Part shown: one piece after another, positions 1-9,832 of the stretch
Position numbering within the stretch: the first letter of the stretch is position 1
How the letters are laid out: each line of letters starts with the position of its first letter
Source: Geothrix edaphica
GTDB taxonomy: Bacteria > Acidobacteriota > Holophagae > Holophagales > Holophagaceae
NCBI RefSeq assembly: GCF_030268045.1
Contig: NZ_BSDC01000001.1
Span: forward strand, 806,001-870,000
Direction of reading: 5' to 3'
Length of the DNA stretch: 64,000 nt
Translations under genes and position numbers: made by a program
The notes under the pieces: model-generated
Databases searched by the model: none
Told to the model about the DNA's origin: nothing
Seen by the model: only the letters and a program-made list of their open reading frames with translations

Positions 1-2
1 AG

Positions 3-839
3 CGCGAAGTTCAGTCCGCCTTCCCCCGCCTCGCCTGGCTCTACCACAAAGGCGAGGGGGTGACCCAGGACGACAAGCGGGCCGTGGCCTGGCTGAGGCA
101 GGGCGTCGAGAAGGGCTCGACCTATGCCATCTACCTGCTCGGCTGGTTTTCGCAGAACGGATGGGGCCTGGAGAAGGATGTCCCCAGAGCCCTGAGCTAT
201 TACCATCAGGCCGGCGAGCGGGGGTGGCCCCAGGCTTGGCTGCAGCTGGGCTTCTGCTACAAATTGAACGACGGCATCGAGAGGGATCTCTCCAAGTCGC
301 TGGAGTTCTTCCGCAAGGCCGCGGATATGGGGAACATCACGGCCCTGCATCAAGTCGGCTGGGCTTATCAAAATGGTGAAGGCGTGGCCGTGAACCTGAC
401 GGAGGCCATCCGGTGCTACCAGGCGGCCGCGGACCAGGGCAGTGATGCCTCCATGAACCAGCTCGGATGGTTCCATGCCCATGGGCTCGTCGTTCCCAAG
501 AGCCCTGAACTTGCCCTCAGCTGGTATCTCAAGGCTGGAGCCAAGGGGAGCACCAGCGGCTGGTGGAACGCTGGGCTGATCTATGAATCGGGGGAAGAGA
601 CGGTCCTTCGGGACCCCGCCAAGGCGAAGCACGCCTTCGCTGAAGGCGCGGCGCTTGGACATGCGGAGTGCATGCACAAGCTCGGCGAGTATGCGGAACG
701 CGGACTCGGGGGGCCCCGCGATATCGATCAGGCCCTCGCCTGGTACCGGAAGGCCATGGACAAGGGCAATGCCGAAGCCCGGGCGGCCTATCTGCGCCTG
801 ACGATGCCCCCGCCGCCCGAGCCCGACGACGAGGAGTGA
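3..839 (+). CDS. Sel1-repeat (TPR-like) protein, 5' truncated by the window edge
   Basis: The open frame runs without a stop from the first bases of the window. It already reads Sel1-like sequence (LAWLYHKGEGV) before the first possible internal start, a GTG at position 60, so the true start lies upstream. About seven 36-residue helix-turn-helix repeats are visible, with the family signature of G-x-G-V/L followed by A-x-x-W/Y-Y-x-K/Q-A (for example ALSYYHQAGERG, AIRCYQAAADQG, ALAWYRKAMDKG). The C-terminus is a short Pro/Asp/Glu tail. Sel1 repeats are protein-protein interaction scaffolds, so no enzymatic role can be assigned. The gene ends 44 bp before the convergent GNAT gene. Confidence 0.85.
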   Translation, partial: REVQSAFPRLAWLYHKGEGVTQDDKRAVAWLRQGVEKGSTYAIYLLGWFSQNGWGLEKDVPRALSYYHQAGERGWPQAWLQLGFCYKLNDGIERDLSKSLEFFRKAADMGNITALHQVGWAYQNGEGVAVNLTEAIRCYQAAADQGSDASMNQLGWFHAHGLVVPKSPELALSWYLKAGAKGSTSGWWNAGLIYESGEETVLRDPAKAKHAFAEGAALGHAECMHKLGEYAERGLGGPRDIDQALAWYRKAMDKGNAEARAAYLRLTMPPPPEPDDEE

Positions 840-883
840 CCAGCTCCCGTGCCGGGCGGCGGTGCGGGCGGGACGATGCCCGG

Positions 884-1417
884 TTACCGATTGCGGGTCA
901 TGAGGGCATGCACCAGCAGCCGGTCGCGGTCCACCTGTTCACCGACGCGGAAGGTGGCCTCCCCGGCATCGGCGAAACCGGCCTTGGCGTAGAACCGGAT
1001 GGCGCGGGGGTTCTGCTCCCAGACCTGGAGCCACACCCCGTCGTGGCCCGCGGCGGCGGCATGAGCCAGAACGGCCGCCATCAATTCCTGGGCGGCACCT
1101 TGTCCGTGCAGTGAGGCATCCACATAGAACCGGGCCACTTCGAGCGGCTTGACGAAGTGGAAAGGCGGGTTTTCATGTTCGGGGTGGCAGGCCCGGAGCA
1201 GGGCGTAGCCCAGGAGGGCGCCAGCGCGCTCGATCACCAGCATGCGGCAAGCCGGGTCGGCCAGCTCAGCGGCCTGCCGGCTCGGGCCGAAGGTCGCGGC
1301 CAGGTGCAGCTCCAGGTTCGATCCGGGGATGAGCCCAGTATAGGTCTCGCGCCAGAGGCGTTCGCCCAGCGCGGCAAGGGCCCCGGCGTCATCGGGAAGG
1401 GCAGGGCGGATACGCAT
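884..1417 (-). CDS. GNAT-family N-acetyltransferase
   Basis: A 177-residue single-domain acetyltransferase. The N-terminus ([17 protein letters not shown]) is the typical first strand and helix of the GNAT fold. The acetyl-CoA pyrophosphate-binding motif A is seen as [17 protein letters not shown] (Q/R-x-x-G-x-G/A type) near residues 96-112. The later [13 protein letters not shown] is the motif B segment common to this family. The substrate cannot be deduced; many close relatives act on amino acids, small amines or protein N-termini. It stands alone, divergent from glyQ, with about 58 bp between the two starts. Confidence 0.88.
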   Translation of the reverse strand: MRIRPALPDDAGALAALGERLWRETYTGLIPGSNLELHLAATFGPSRQAAELADPACRMLVIERAGALLGYALLRACHPEHENPPFHFVKPLEVARFYVDASLHGQGAAQELMAAVLAHAAAAGHDGVWLQVWEQNPRAIRFYAKAGFADAGEATFRVGEQVDRDRLLVHALMTRNR

Positions 1418-1426
1418 CCTGCCAGC

Positions 1427-1455
1427 TTATCAAGAGCCCGAGAACCCGCTAGAAT
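1427..1455 (+). promoter_or_regulatory. Sigma-70-like promoter of glyQS
   Basis: A -35 element TTATCA (1427-1432) and a -10 element TAGAAT (1450-1455) are separated by exactly 17 bp and lie just upstream of the glyQ ATG at 1476. They match the consensus hexamers at 4/6 and 5/6 positions. Transcription would start about 1462 and leave a leader of only some 14 nt, so little room remains for leader-based control. Confidence 0.55.
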
Positions 1456-1475
1456 ACTCGTTTTGGCGAGCCTCC

Positions 1476-2390
1476 ATGCACATCCAGGAACTGATCCTCC
1501 GCCTGCAGCGGTTCTGGGCTGACCGGGGCTGCCTCATCGGCCAGCCCTACGATCTGGAAAAGGGTGCGGGCACCATGAACCCGCTGACCTTCTTCGGGGC
1601 CCTCGGGAGCAAACCCTGGAACGTGGCGTACGTGGAGCCCTCGCGGCGCCCGGCCGATGGCCGCTACGGCGAGAATCCCTTCCGTGTCTACAAGCACCTC
1701 CAGTTCCAGGTGATCCTCAAGCCCAGCCCCGCCAAGGTGCAGGACCTCTACATCGAGAGCCTGGAAGCCCTCGGCATCGACCTCACCAAGCACGACCTCC
1801 GCTTCGAGGAGGACAACTGGGAGTCCCCGTCCCTGGGCGCCTGGGGCGTGGGCTGGCAGGTGGTGCTGGACGGCATGGAGATCAGCCAGTTCACCTACTT
1901 CCAGCAGGTGGGCGGCCTGGACTGCCGGCCCGTGAGCGCCGAGCTGACCTACGGCATCGAGCGCATCTGCATGTTCCTGGGCGGCTACGACAACATCTTC
2001 GACCTGGTGCACGGCGAGGTGAAGACGGACGACGGCGTGTTCCCCGTCACCTACGGCCAGATGCGCCAGCGCGAGGAGTTCGAGCTCAGCGCCTACAGCT
2101 TCGAGCATGCGGACATCGACCTGCACCGCTCCCTATTCGACGCCTTCGAGAAGGAGGGCTGGCGCCTGCTCAAGGACCATGGTCACTTCCTCAGCGCCTA
2201 CGAGCAGGCCCTCAAGATGAGCCACACCTTCAACGTGCTGGACGCCCGCGGCGCCGTGAGCACCACCGAGCGCCCCGGCATCATCAAGCGCGTGCGCGAC
2301 CTGGCCTGCGCCTGCGCCCGGGCCTACCTGGAGCACCAGGAGGGCACCGTCGCACCTGCGGAAGCCCCCGGGAAGGGAGGTGCGAAGTGA
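1476..2390 (+). CDS. glyQ: Glycine--tRNA ligase alpha subunit
   Basis: Catalytic alpha subunit of the heterotetrameric bacterial glycyl-tRNA synthetase, which forms glycyl-adenylate and charges tRNA-Gly in the cytoplasm. At 304 residues it is slightly longer than the usual 290-300. The start reads [19 protein letters not shown], and the family-typical [29 protein letters not shown] and [19 protein letters not shown] segments cover the class II active site. The C-terminal tail is Ala/Gly/Pro-rich and looks disordered. A recognisable promoter precedes it, and its stop overlaps the glyS GTG start by 4 bp (GTGA), so the subunits are probably translationally coupled for equal stoichiometry. Confidence 0.98.
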   Translation: MHIQELILRLQRFWADRGCLIGQPYDLEKGAGTMNPLTFFGALGSKPWNVAYVEPSRRPADGRYGENPFRVYKHLQFQVILKPSPAKVQDLYIESLEALGIDLTKHDLRFEEDNWESPSLGAWGVGWQVVLDGMEISQFTYFQQVGGLDCRPVSAELTYGIERICMFLGGYDNIFDLVHGEVKTDDGVFPVTYGQMRQREEFELSAYSFEHADIDLHRSLFDAFEKEGWRLLKDHGHFLSAYEQALKMSHTFNVLDARGAVSTTERPGIIKRVRDLACACARAYLEHQEGTVAPAEAPGKGGAK

Positions 2391-4459
2391 GCACCGCCAA
2401 GACCTTCCTGCTGGAGCTGCACTGCGAGGAGATCCCGGCGCGGTTCCTCACGCCGCTGACGGAGGAATTCGCGACGGCCTTCGTCGCCTGGTCCCAAAAC
2501 CAAGGCTTGGCCTCCGCCGCGCTGAAAACCTTCTACTCCCCGCGCAAGCTTGCCTGGCGCGGGCCCGGCCTGCCCGCCTCCCAGCCTGACCAGACCGAAA
2601 CCCAGGTGGGCCCGCCCCAGCGCATGTGCGTGGGGGAGGACGGCAAGCCCACGATCCAGGGCCTGAAGTTCGCGGAGAAGTGGGGCGTGGACTTCAGCGC
2701 CGTGCGCTTCGAGCAGCCCGCCGGGAAGAAGGAACCTTGCGCGGTGGTGACGATCACGAAGCAGGGCCGCCCGACCGTGGACCTGCTGGCGGAAGCCCTG
2801 CCGGGGCTCATCGCGGGACTGCATGTGCCCAAGGCCATGCGCTGGGGCAACTCCGAGTTCGAGTTCGTGCGGCCCATCCGCAACATCCTGTGCCTCTTCG
2901 GCGATCAGGTCGTGCCCATCACGGTGGATGGTGTCGCGGCCACCAACACCACCTGGGGCCACCGGCTCTACCACCGCGATCATCCGGCTCCAGTGACGGT
3001 CGCCACGCCCGAGGCCTATGAGTCAGCGCTGGAGACCGCAGGCGTCGTGGTCAGCGTGGAGGCCCGCCGCACCCGCATCGCCCAGCAACTGGAGACACTC
3101 GCTGCCGAGGTGAAGGGCCGCGTGGTGGCTGACGCGGAGCTGCTGGACACCCTCGCCGAGATCGTGGAGTTCCCCAAGATCGTGCGCGGCGAGTTCCCCG
3201 CCGACTTCCTGGAGCTGCCCAAGGAGGTGCTGGTCACCAGCCTGCGCGAGCACCAGAAGAGCTTCTGCATCGAGGGGCCGGATGGCGCGCTGCTACCCTG
3301 CTTCCTCACCGCCGCCAACCGCACGGACGATCCCGCGGGCTTCGTGAAGGCCGGCAACGAGTGGGTGCTGAAGGCGCGGCTCTACGACGCGCGGTTCTTC
3401 TTTGCGGAGGACCGGAAGCATCCCCTGTCCGACCGGTTGGAAAAGCTCATGGCGCTTACGTTCCAGCGGGAGCTGGGGAGCTACCACGACAAGACCGGCC
3501 GGGTGGTGGCGCTGGTGAAGAACCTGGCCTCCCGGATGTCGGACGATACCGACCACATCGACCGGGCCTTGGAGGCGGCCCGCATGGCCAAGTGCGACCT
3601 GCGCACGCTGATGGTGGGCGAGTTCCCCGAGCTGCAGGGCGTCATGGGCGGCGAGTACCTCCGGCACGAGGGCGCCCACGAGGAAGTGTGGATGGCCGTG
3701 AAGGAGCACTACCGGCCCGTCGGCGCCGACGATGCCCTCCCCGGCACGCCCATGGGCTGCCTGCTGTCGCTCTGCGACAAGCTGGACACGGTGGCGGGCT
3801 GCTTCGCCGTGGGGCTCATCCCCACCGGTTCCAAGGACCCCCTCGCCCTCCGCCGCGCCGGCCAGGGCATCGTGCGCATCCTGTGGGAGCGCGGCTGGGC
3901 CTTCACCCCCGCCGACCTGATCGAGGTTGCCCTCCGCGTCGTCGGGGCGAAAGCCACCAAGCCCGCTGCCGAAACCACCGAGGCCCTCCTGGCCTTCTTC
4001 AAGGACCGCGTGGCCTACCAGCTGGAACTGGCCGGGTACGCGGGCTCCGTGCGCCGTTCGGCCCTGGCCGCCGGCTGGGAGGATCTGGCGGACCTCAAGG
4101 CCCGCTGCGAGGCCCTGTCCGCCTTCGCCGAGGATGCCCGCTTCGCCAGCCTCGCCCAGAGCGCCAAGCGCATCGGGAACATCCTGAAGGACGAAACCGC
4201 CAGCGGCGATTTCGACAGCGCCCTGCTGACGCAGGACGAAGAGAAGGTGCTGGCCGAGCACTTGGGCAGGCTGGAAGCCACCGGCGACCAGAAGGCCCTG
4301 CTCGCGGCCCTGGCGGATCTCGCCGCGCCCCTGGAGGCTTTCTTCAATGCCGTCATGGTGAAGTGCGAGGACCCGGCCCTCCGCGCCGCGCGGCTCAGCC
4401 TGCTCCATCGCCTCCGCCTGGCTTTCCTGCGCGTGGCGGACTTCAGCCTCTGGCAATGA
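2387..4459 (+). CDS. glyS: Glycine--tRNA ligase beta subunit
   Basis: The beta subunit recognises and binds tRNA-Gly and partners GlyQ in the alpha2-beta2 enzyme. The 690-residue length matches the family. The N-terminus ([15 protein letters not shown]) and blocks such as [30 protein letters not shown] and [14 protein letters not shown] are characteristic. The middle HD-like region ([19 protein letters not shown]) and the C-terminal anticodon-binding DALR-like segment follow in normal order. The start is GTG inside the glyQ stop (GTGA). It ends 57 bp from the convergent LytTR regulator gene, with no strong terminator hairpin seen in between. Confidence 0.98.
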   Translation: MSTAKTFLLELHCEEIPARFLTPLTEEFATAFVAWSQNQGLASAALKTFYSPRKLAWRGPGLPASQPDQTETQVGPPQRMCVGEDGKPTIQGLKFAEKWGVDFSAVRFEQPAGKKEPCAVVTITKQGRPTVDLLAEALPGLIAGLHVPKAMRWGNSEFEFVRPIRNILCLFGDQVVPITVDGVAATNTTWGHRLYHRDHPAPVTVATPEAYESALETAGVVVSVEARRTRIAQQLETLAAEVKGRVVADAELLDTLAEIVEFPKIVRGEFPADFLELPKEVLVTSLREHQKSFCIEGPDGALLPCFLTAANRTDDPAGFVKAGNEWVLKARLYDARFFFAEDRKHPLSDRLEKLMALTFQRELGSYHDKTGRVVALVKNLASRMSDDTDHIDRALEAARMAKCDLRTLMVGEFPELQGVMGGEYLRHEGAHEEVWMAVKEHYRPVGADDALPGTPMGCLLSLCDKLDTVAGCFAVGLIPTGSKDPLALRRAGQGIVRILWERGWAFTPADLIEVALRVVGAKATKPAAETTEALLAFFKDRVAYQLELAGYAGSVRRSALAAGWEDLADLKARCEALSAFAEDARFASLAQSAKRIGNILKDETASGDFDSALLTQDEEKVLAEHLGRLEATGDQKALLAALADLAAPLEAFFNAVMVKCEDPALRAARLSLLHRLRLAFLRVADFSLWQ

Positions 4460-4516
4460 GGGTGGCCCCGACCGGACGGCCATTCGCAGGCTGAGCGTCC
4501 TCACCCGCGGTGGCCG

Positions 4517-5269
4517 TCAGGCCCGTCCCATCCATGCCGCGAGAAAGCGGTCCCGAAAGGTCCGGCTCAGCACCAGGGCGCTGCCGTCCTTCATCGTCAG
4601 CAGGCCGTCCCCATGGCCGTAGGGCTCCAGCCGGTCCACAAAGGCCAGGTTCACGAGGTCGCCACGGTGGACGCGCACGAACTGGGCAGGATCCAGCTGA
4701 CCCTCCAAGGTTCCCAGGGACTGCCGGAGGGGGCGGGCGCCCTCGGGGCCGTGGGCGAACACCTGTTTCCCCGCCGCGCGCAGGCGGCTCACCTGGTCCA
4801 GAGGGAGGACGGTCCATCCCTCCCCATGTCGCACGAGGAGGCGCCGGAGGGGGGATCGCGTGCCCAGATCCGCCGCCAGGGCCCGTTGGCTTGGATCTCC
4901 GCCGCCTGCGGTCAGCAGGGCCGCGCAGCGATCCAGGGCGCGGGACAGCCGCCGGCCGTCGAAGGGCTTGAGGAGGTAGTCCACGGCGTGGGCCTCGAAG
5001 GCCTGGAGGGCGTACTGGTCAAAGGCCGTGGCGAACAGGGCCAGCGGGGCCGAGGCCCCCAGGGATTGGATCACCTCGAAACCCGTGAGCCCCGGCATCT
5101 GGATGTCCAGGCAGAGCAGATCGGGATGGTGGGTGGCCACCAGGGCCAAGGCCTGGACACCATCCCTGGCCTCGGCCACGAGGGCGAACCGGGGATCCGC
5201 CGCGAGAAGGCGGCGGAACTTGGCCCGGGCCGGGGCCTCGTCATCCGCCAGGACGACGCGCCAACTCAC
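4517..5269 (-). CDS. LytTR-family response regulator
   Basis: A 250-residue DNA-binding response regulator. The N-terminal receiver has the acidic pair DD at 9-10, phospho-acceptor Asp55 in LCLDIQMPG and the conserved Lys in YLLKPF. The C-terminal half (about 145-250) is a LytTR DNA-binding domain, shown by FVRVHRGDLVNLAFVDRLEPYG and the following ALVLSRTFRDRF. Its start overlaps the stop of the upstream histidine kinase by 4 bp, so the two form a cognate pair. LytTR regulators commonly control cell-envelope, polysaccharide or virulence genes. The linked acyltransferase makes an envelope target plausible, but that is inference. Confidence 0.93.
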   Translation of the reverse strand: MSWRVVLADDEAPARAKFRRLLAADPRFALVAEARDGVQALALVATHHPDLLCLDIQMPGLTGFEVIQSLGASAPLALFATAFDQYALQAFEAHAVDYLLKPFDGRRLSRALDRCAALLTAGGGDPSQRALAADLGTRSPLRRLLVRHGEGWTVLPLDQVSRLRAAGKQVFAHGPEGARPLRQSLGTLEGQLDPAQFVRVHRGDLVNLAFVDRLEPYGHGDGLLTMKDGSALVLSRTFRDRFLAAWMGRA

Positions 5270-6384
5270 CGGCCCGCCTCGAGGGGGAAGCTCAGCAGGA
5301 CGGTGGCCCCGCCCCCCGGACGGGGGGCCACGGCCAGGTGAGCCTGGTTGCCATGCAGGAGACGCAGGGCCTCCCGCAGACCGCGGAGGCCGTGCCCATT
5401 CCCGGAGAAGGCCTGCTCGGGCGCCTGGAAACCTTCGCCGTCATCGGACACGGAGAGCTCGAGCCGGCCCTGGTCCTCCCGCGCCCGGACGATCACGGAG
5501 AGGGGCTCCCGCCGGCCCTGGTTGTGCTTTACGGCGTTCTCGACCAGGCGTTGAAGGGTGAAGCGGGGCACCTGGGCCTGGGGCGGCGCGGGGGAGAGGT
5601 CCACATCCACTTTCAGGCGGTCCTGGAACCGGGCGAGCAGGAGGGCATCGTAACGCTGGAGGTGGTCGCCCTCCTCCGCCAGGGTCCAGGTGGGACCGCG
5701 CCGCTCAAGGCCCGCCCGGAGGAGCTGCCCCAGGTCGGTGAGGAGGGCGTCGGTCCGGCCCAGGTCCTCGTACATCACCGAGCTGACGGTGTTCAGGGCG
5801 TTGAAGAGGAAGTGGGGATCCAGCTGCCCCGTGAGCTGGCGGAGCTGGGCATCGTGAAGCTCCGCTTCGAGGCGGGCTTGCCGGACCTGCTCTTCCTGCC
5901 GTTCCCGCCACACCCGGAGGGTCTGGTAGCCGAGGGCGAGTAGGCCGTAGGCCAGGACATCCTTCATGGCCTCCATGGCGAGGTGGGTGGGCCAGTCCCC
6001 GTAGTGGTAGGGTCCCCATCCGAGCCGGGGGTAGAGGGCGAACCGGGGCGCCAGCATCAGGGCGTTTTTCAGGGTGGTGTAGATGGCCCAGCCGGTGAGG
6101 TGGAGCCCCAGGAAGCGCCTCCGGTTCCCGCCGGGGCGGGGGGCGTTCAACACCACGGAAACCGGGATCCAGAGGACCGCCCAGGTGGCCAGCGCCCCCG
6201 TCAGTTCCCAGAGCAGGGGCCGGGTCCAGGGGTCTGGATTCCCGCTTGCCCGCATCTCCAGCGCCACCGTGCTTCCGAGCCAGAACCCCAGGGCCAGGAA
6301 GCCGGCGAGCAGGCCCAGCACCGGGCGGAGCTTCAGGCGGGGCCACCGCCAGGGGGTCGCGGGAGAGGAGGACATGGGTGGCAC
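5266..6384 (-). CDS. LytS/YehU-type sensor histidine kinase
   Basis: Membrane-bound sensor kinase of 372 residues. About four hydrophobic segments lie within residues 20-155, followed by a short coiled helix (WRERQEEQVRQARLEAEL). The His_kinase domain has phospho-acceptor His191 in LDPHFLFNALNTVSS, which is diagnostic of the LytS/YehU class. An HATPase_c domain follows, with an N-box (RLVENAVKHN) and a G-box (DDGEGF, GNGHGLRGL). The most upstream start is GTG at 6384; an ATG three codons inside (6375) is equally possible because neither has a clear ribosome binding site. It is co-transcribed with the acyltransferase (9 bp upstream) and the LytTR regulator (4 bp overlap). Confidence 0.92.
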   Translation of the reverse strand: MPPMSSSPATPWRWPRLKLRPVLGLLAGFLALGFWLGSTVALEMRASGNPDPWTRPLLWELTGALATWAVLWIPVSVVLNAPRPGGNRRRFLGLHLTGWAIYTTLKNALMLAPRFALYPRLGWGPYHYGDWPTHLAMEAMKDVLAYGLLALGYQTLRVWRERQEEQVRQARLEAELHDAQLRQLTGQLDPHFLFNALNTVSSVMYEDLGRTDALLTDLGQLLRAGLERRGPTWTLAEEGDHLQRYDALLLARFQDRLKVDVDLSPAPPQAQVPRFTLQRLVENAVKHNQGRREPLSVIVRAREDQGRLELSVSDDGEGFQAPEQAFSGNGHGLRGLREALRLLHGNQAHLAVAPRPGGGATVLLSFPLEAGR

Positions 6385-6393
6385 GAGTATGGC

Positions 6394-7539
6394 CTAGACT
6401 TCGGAGGGTTGGGGAAGGGCCGACCCTGCCGGTGCCGCTCTGTGCACGGGGCCCATCCCGAAGAGGGGCCGGAGCCAGGGCACCCGCGAGAGCCCCTCGC
6501 AGAGCGCCCAGGTGGCGAGGAAGGAGAGGAGGGTCACCCACCCCAGGCGCGCCCAGGGGTTCATGGCCGGGCGCATGAGCGGATAGCCGACGGCCAGGAT
6601 CACCGTCTGGTGCAGGATGTAGAACGGGTAGGCCAGGCTCTGGGCGTGCCGGAGCCGGGGTCCCTCCTGACGGATCCCCCGCCGCGCGAACCCGAGGATG
6701 GCGAGCAGGGTCGTCCAGCTGAACAGCCAGACGGCCACATGCTCCAGAGGGAAGGGGAACTCGCCGTCCGGAAGCAGGATGGCCAGCAGCAGGAGGCCCA
6801 GCCCGAGGAAGGTCCACCGGAGGGTCACCAGGCGCGCCCACACGGCGGAGCAGCGTGCCAGCAGATGCCCGGTCAGGAAGAGGTAGCCGTAGAACAGGAA
6901 TCCCTTGGGATCGTGGAGCAGATCGTTCGTCTCGGGCCGGTGGCGCAGAAAAATCCGGATGGCCAGAATGGGGACGACGAGCCAGAGCAGGTTCCAGTTC
7001 CTGGCGAGGAAGGCCTCGGTTCGCCGGAGGAAGGCCCTCCCGGAGGGGCGGTCCAGCCAGGCGAAGATCGGAAGGGCGAGCAGGCAGTACACGAAGAGGT
7101 AGGCCACGAACCAGAGGTGGTGCCAGCTCAGGCTGCCCTTCGGGTAGGGGACGAGCTGGAAGACGCTGGTCCAGAAGCCCCAGTAGCTTCCCGAAATGCG
7201 GCCCCGATCCAGGTACTCCAGGTAGATCTGGGGGGGCACCACGACGAGCATGCCGAACAACAAGGGCAGCAGCAGCCGCTTCATCCGGTCCCAGGCGAAG
7301 CCCGGCAGGCCGCGCCGCTCGATGGCATAGGCGGCGACGGCGCCCGCGATGAGCATGAGCAGGGGCATCCGGAGGATGTGCAGGATGTCCATCGGCTGGT
7401 TGAGGACCGGCAGGAGCTGGGGGGCCTTCAGATGCCAGGGATCGTCGGCATTGAAGAAGCGGCCGCAGTGGTAGAGGTGCAGCAGCAGGATGGCGGCCAC
7501 TCGCAGGAAGTCCAGGTCCGCCCGGCGTTCAATGATCAT
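6394..7539 (-). CDS. Acyltransferase-3 family membrane protein
   Basis: Integral membrane O-acyltransferase-like protein of 381 residues with about ten hydrophobic helices. The family-typical N-terminus RADLDFLRVAAILLLHLYH contains the LDxLR-type start of helix 1, and HLWFVAYLFVYCLLALPIF and YPFYILHQTVILAVGYPL are characteristic later segments. Relatives include OpgC, which succinylates periplasmic glucans, and enzymes that acylate exopolysaccharide or lipid carriers. The ATG at 7539 was chosen because GGAGG sits 5 nt upstream and because conserved sequence starts there; an in-frame extension of 27 residues is Pro/Gly-rich and unlike a signal. It heads an operon with the LytS-like kinase and LytTR regulator. 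Confidence 0.88.
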   Translation of the reverse strand: MIIERRADLDFLRVAAILLLHLYHCGRFFNADDPWHLKAPQLLPVLNQPMDILHILRMPLLMLIAGAVAAYAIERRGLPGFAWDRMKRLLLPLLFGMLVVVPPQIYLEYLDRGRISGSYWGFWTSVFQLVPYPKGSLSWHHLWFVAYLFVYCLLALPIFAWLDRPSGRAFLRRTEAFLARNWNLLWLVVPILAIRIFLRHRPETNDLLHDPKGFLFYGYLFLTGHLLARCSAVWARLVTLRWTFLGLGLLLLAILLPDGEFPFPLEHVAVWLFSWTTLLAILGFARRGIRQEGPRLRHAQSLAYPFYILHQTVILAVGYPLMRPAMNPWARLGWVTLLSFLATWALCEGLSRVPWLRPLFGMGPVHRAAPAGSALPQPSEV

Positions 7540-7735
7540 GGGGTCCTCCAGGGGCCATCCTGGCGTTCCGGAAGCTCCCAGGGCAGGCCCCCCGGGCGCA
7601 GGCCGGATTTCCCAGGGCACGAGTCGGACTTCCCCGCTGGCGGACTCCTAAAGCGGGAGGGGATCAGGCACACTGGTAGTCAGCCAGGCCTCCAGAACCG
7701 GTTTCCCCGGGGGGCGGCCGGGATCCAGAGGGCCC

Positions 7736-9265
7736 ATGCACCACGAACGCATCGCGATCATCGACTACGGCAGCCAGTACACGCGGCTCATCACGCGGCG
7801 GCTGCGGGAGCTGGGGGCTTTCGGGCTGGTCTACAGCAGCGGGGCCACGGCGGCGGAGATCGCGGGGCCGGACCTCAAGGGCGTGATCCTCTCGGGGGGT
7901 CCCAACTCGGTGCTGGAGCCCGGGGCGCCGGACCTGGATCCAGCCATCCTCGGCCTCGGTGTCCCCATCCTCGGCATCTGCTACGGCCAGCAGCTCCTGG
8001 CCCGCAACCTCGGCGGGCAGCTGCACCGCTCCGCCAGTCGGGAATACGGCAAGGCGGAGATCCAGGCCATGCCCGAGCAGTCCATGCTCTTCGAGGGTCT
8101 GCCCCACGCCCAGCAGGTGTGGATGAGCCACGGCGACCATGTGGAGGTGGCCCCGGCGGGCTTCGCGGTCACCGCGAAGACCCCCAGCGTGCCCGTGGCG
8201 GCCATGGAGGATCCGAAGCGCGGCATCTACTGCCTCCAGTTCCACCCGGAGGTCACCCACAGCACCCAGGGCACGCCCCTGCTGCTGAACTTCCTCAAGC
8301 ACTGCGGCATGGCCCTGGACTGGAACGCCGGCAACTTCATCGAGGAGAAGGTGAAGGTCATCCGGGAGCAGGTGGGGCAGGGCACGGTGGTGCTGGGCCT
8401 CAGCGGCGGCGTGGACTCCAGCGTGGCGGCGCTGCTGCTGCACAAGGCCATCGGCAAGCAGCTCACGTGCGTGTTCGTGGACCACGGCCTCATGCGCAAG
8501 GACGAGATGAAGCAGGTGCAGGCCTACTTCGCGCCCTTCGAGCTCAATGTGATCTGGGTGGACGCCTCAGACGAGTTCCTGGGGGCCCTGGCGGGCGTCA
8601 CCGACCCCGAGCAGAAGCGGAAGATCATCGGCGGGAAGTTCATCGAGGTCTTCGAGCGTGAGGCGGGCAAGGTGAAGGCCGATTTCCTGGGCCAGGGCAC
8701 CACCTATCCGGATGTCATCGAGTCGAGTGGCATTGGCGGCGCCATCCTGGTGAAGTCCCACCACAACGTGGGCGGGCTGCCGGAGCGCATGAAGCTCAAG
8801 CTGGTGGAGCCTCTCCGCGAGCTGTTCAAGGACGAGGTGCGCGCCACGGGCCTGGCGCTGGGCCTCCCCGAAGAAATGAACCAGCGGCACCCCTTCCCAG
8901 GGCCGGGCCTGGCCGTGCGCCTGCCGGGCGCCATCACCCGGGAGCGGGCCACCATCCTCCAGAACGCCGATGCCATCTTCATGCAGGAACTGAAGGACAG
9001 CGGCTGGTACCGCAAGACCAGCCAGGCCTTCGCCGTGCTGCTGCCCGTGCAGACCGTGGGCATCATGGGCGATGAGCGCACCTTCGAGTGGATGTGCGCC
9101 CTGCGGGCGGTCACCAGCGAGGACTTCATGACCGCCGACTGGGCGAGGCTCCCCCACGAGCTGCTGGAGAAGATCGCCCAGCGCATCGTCCGTGAGGTGA
9201 AGGGCATCAACCGCGTGGTCTACGACATCACCTCGAAGCCGCCCGCCACGATCGAGTACGAATAG
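7736..9265 (+). CDS. guaA: GMP synthase (glutamine-hydrolysing)
   Basis: Converts XMP to GMP with glutamine and ATP in purine biosynthesis. At 509 residues it has the full bacterial architecture. The class I glutamine amidotransferase domain has its nucleophile Cys in GICYGQQLLA and the His/Glu pair in QFHPEVTHS. The ATP-pyrophosphatase domain has the P-loop-like LSGGVDSSVAALL. The C-terminal dimerisation domain carries HPFPGPGLAVRLPG and ends in the family-typical TSKPPATIEYE. Its stop codon overlaps the GTG start of the following small gene (TAGTG). Confidence 0.99.
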   Translation: MHHERIAIIDYGSQYTRLITRRLRELGAFGLVYSSGATAAEIAGPDLKGVILSGGPNSVLEPGAPDLDPAILGLGVPILGICYGQQLLARNLGGQLHRSASREYGKAEIQAMPEQSMLFEGLPHAQQVWMSHGDHVEVAPAGFAVTAKTPSVPVAAMEDPKRGIYCLQFHPEVTHSTQGTPLLLNFLKHCGMALDWNAGNFIEEKVKVIREQVGQGTVVLGLSGGVDSSVAALLLHKAIGKQLTCVFVDHGLMRKDEMKQVQAYFAPFELNVIWVDASDEFLGALAGVTDPEQKRKIIGGKFIEVFEREAGKVKADFLGQGTTYPDVIESSGIGGAILVKSHHNVGGLPERMKLKLVEPLRELFKDEVRATGLALGLPEEMNQRHPFPGPGLAVRLPGAITRERATILQNADAIFMQELKDSGWYRKTSQAFAVLLPVQTVGIMGDERTFEWMCALRAVTSEDFMTADWARLPHELLEKIAQRIVREVKGINRVVYDITSKPPATIEYE

Positions 9266-9711
9266 TGGCCAAGCGACAGGAACCCGTCCGCAAGTCGGTG
9301 AAGGATGTGCTGGAGGATCTGCTGGCGGGGCACCGCGAGGCGGCCTTCAGCGGGCCGGAATCCGCCCTGAAGTACCTGCGCCGCACCTTCGAGGGGCAGG
9401 CCAGCCTGCCCAATGCCGTGAAGGGCGTCGCCTACGACCTGATGGCAGATGCCCAGGCCCAGTGTGGGGCGTGGGAGGACTGTGCCGCCTCCGTGGCTTC
9501 AACACTCGGGTATCTGGGGGACCTGGAAGCCGCCTTCCCCCACGAATACCGCCGAATGCTGGCGGGTCTGACCTGCTTCGAGCGGGGCATCCAGGCCCAC
9601 AGCGAGCTGGGGGACTTCCATGCGGCGCTGGCCCTCTGCGAGCAGGCCGTCGCCCTGGACCTGGGGGCGCACTACATGGCCAAGCGCGATTCCCTCGAGT
9701 GGGCCCGGTAG
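9265..9711 (+). CDS. Hypothetical alpha-helical (TPR-like) protein
   Basis: A 148-residue protein with no family I recognise. It starts with GTG overlapping the guaA stop and has a basic N-terminus (MAKRQEPVRKSVKDVLEDLL). The rest is helical, with a TPR-like pair near the C-terminus (GIQAHSELGDFHAALALCEQAVALD). No signal peptide or membrane segment is visible. Tight coupling to guaA suggests co-expression but not necessarily shared function. The reading frame keeps the strong third-position GC bias of its neighbours, which supports it as a real gene. Confidence 0.7.
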   Translation: MAKRQEPVRKSVKDVLEDLLAGHREAAFSGPESALKYLRRTFEGQASLPNAVKGVAYDLMADAQAQCGAWEDCAASVASTLGYLGDLEAAFPHEYRRMLAGLTCFERGIQAHSELGDFHAALALCEQAVALDLGAHYMAKRDSLEWAR

Positions 9712-9832
9712 ATCGGGAACGCGTCACTCGGGTTCCCTGGAGGAGGCTTCATGGATTATTCTGCCCATGTGATGATCTGCTGAGACAATCGTCGAATACA
9801 CATGCGGTTGAATATCGATCCGGGAACGGTCC

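Noticed and set aside
5983-8661. Plus-strand open frame of 892 codons
   Set aside because: It is antisense to the histidine kinase and acyltransferase genes and then overlaps guaA out of frame. Its protein is Pro/Gly/Arg-rich low-complexity, as expected from GC-rich shadows.
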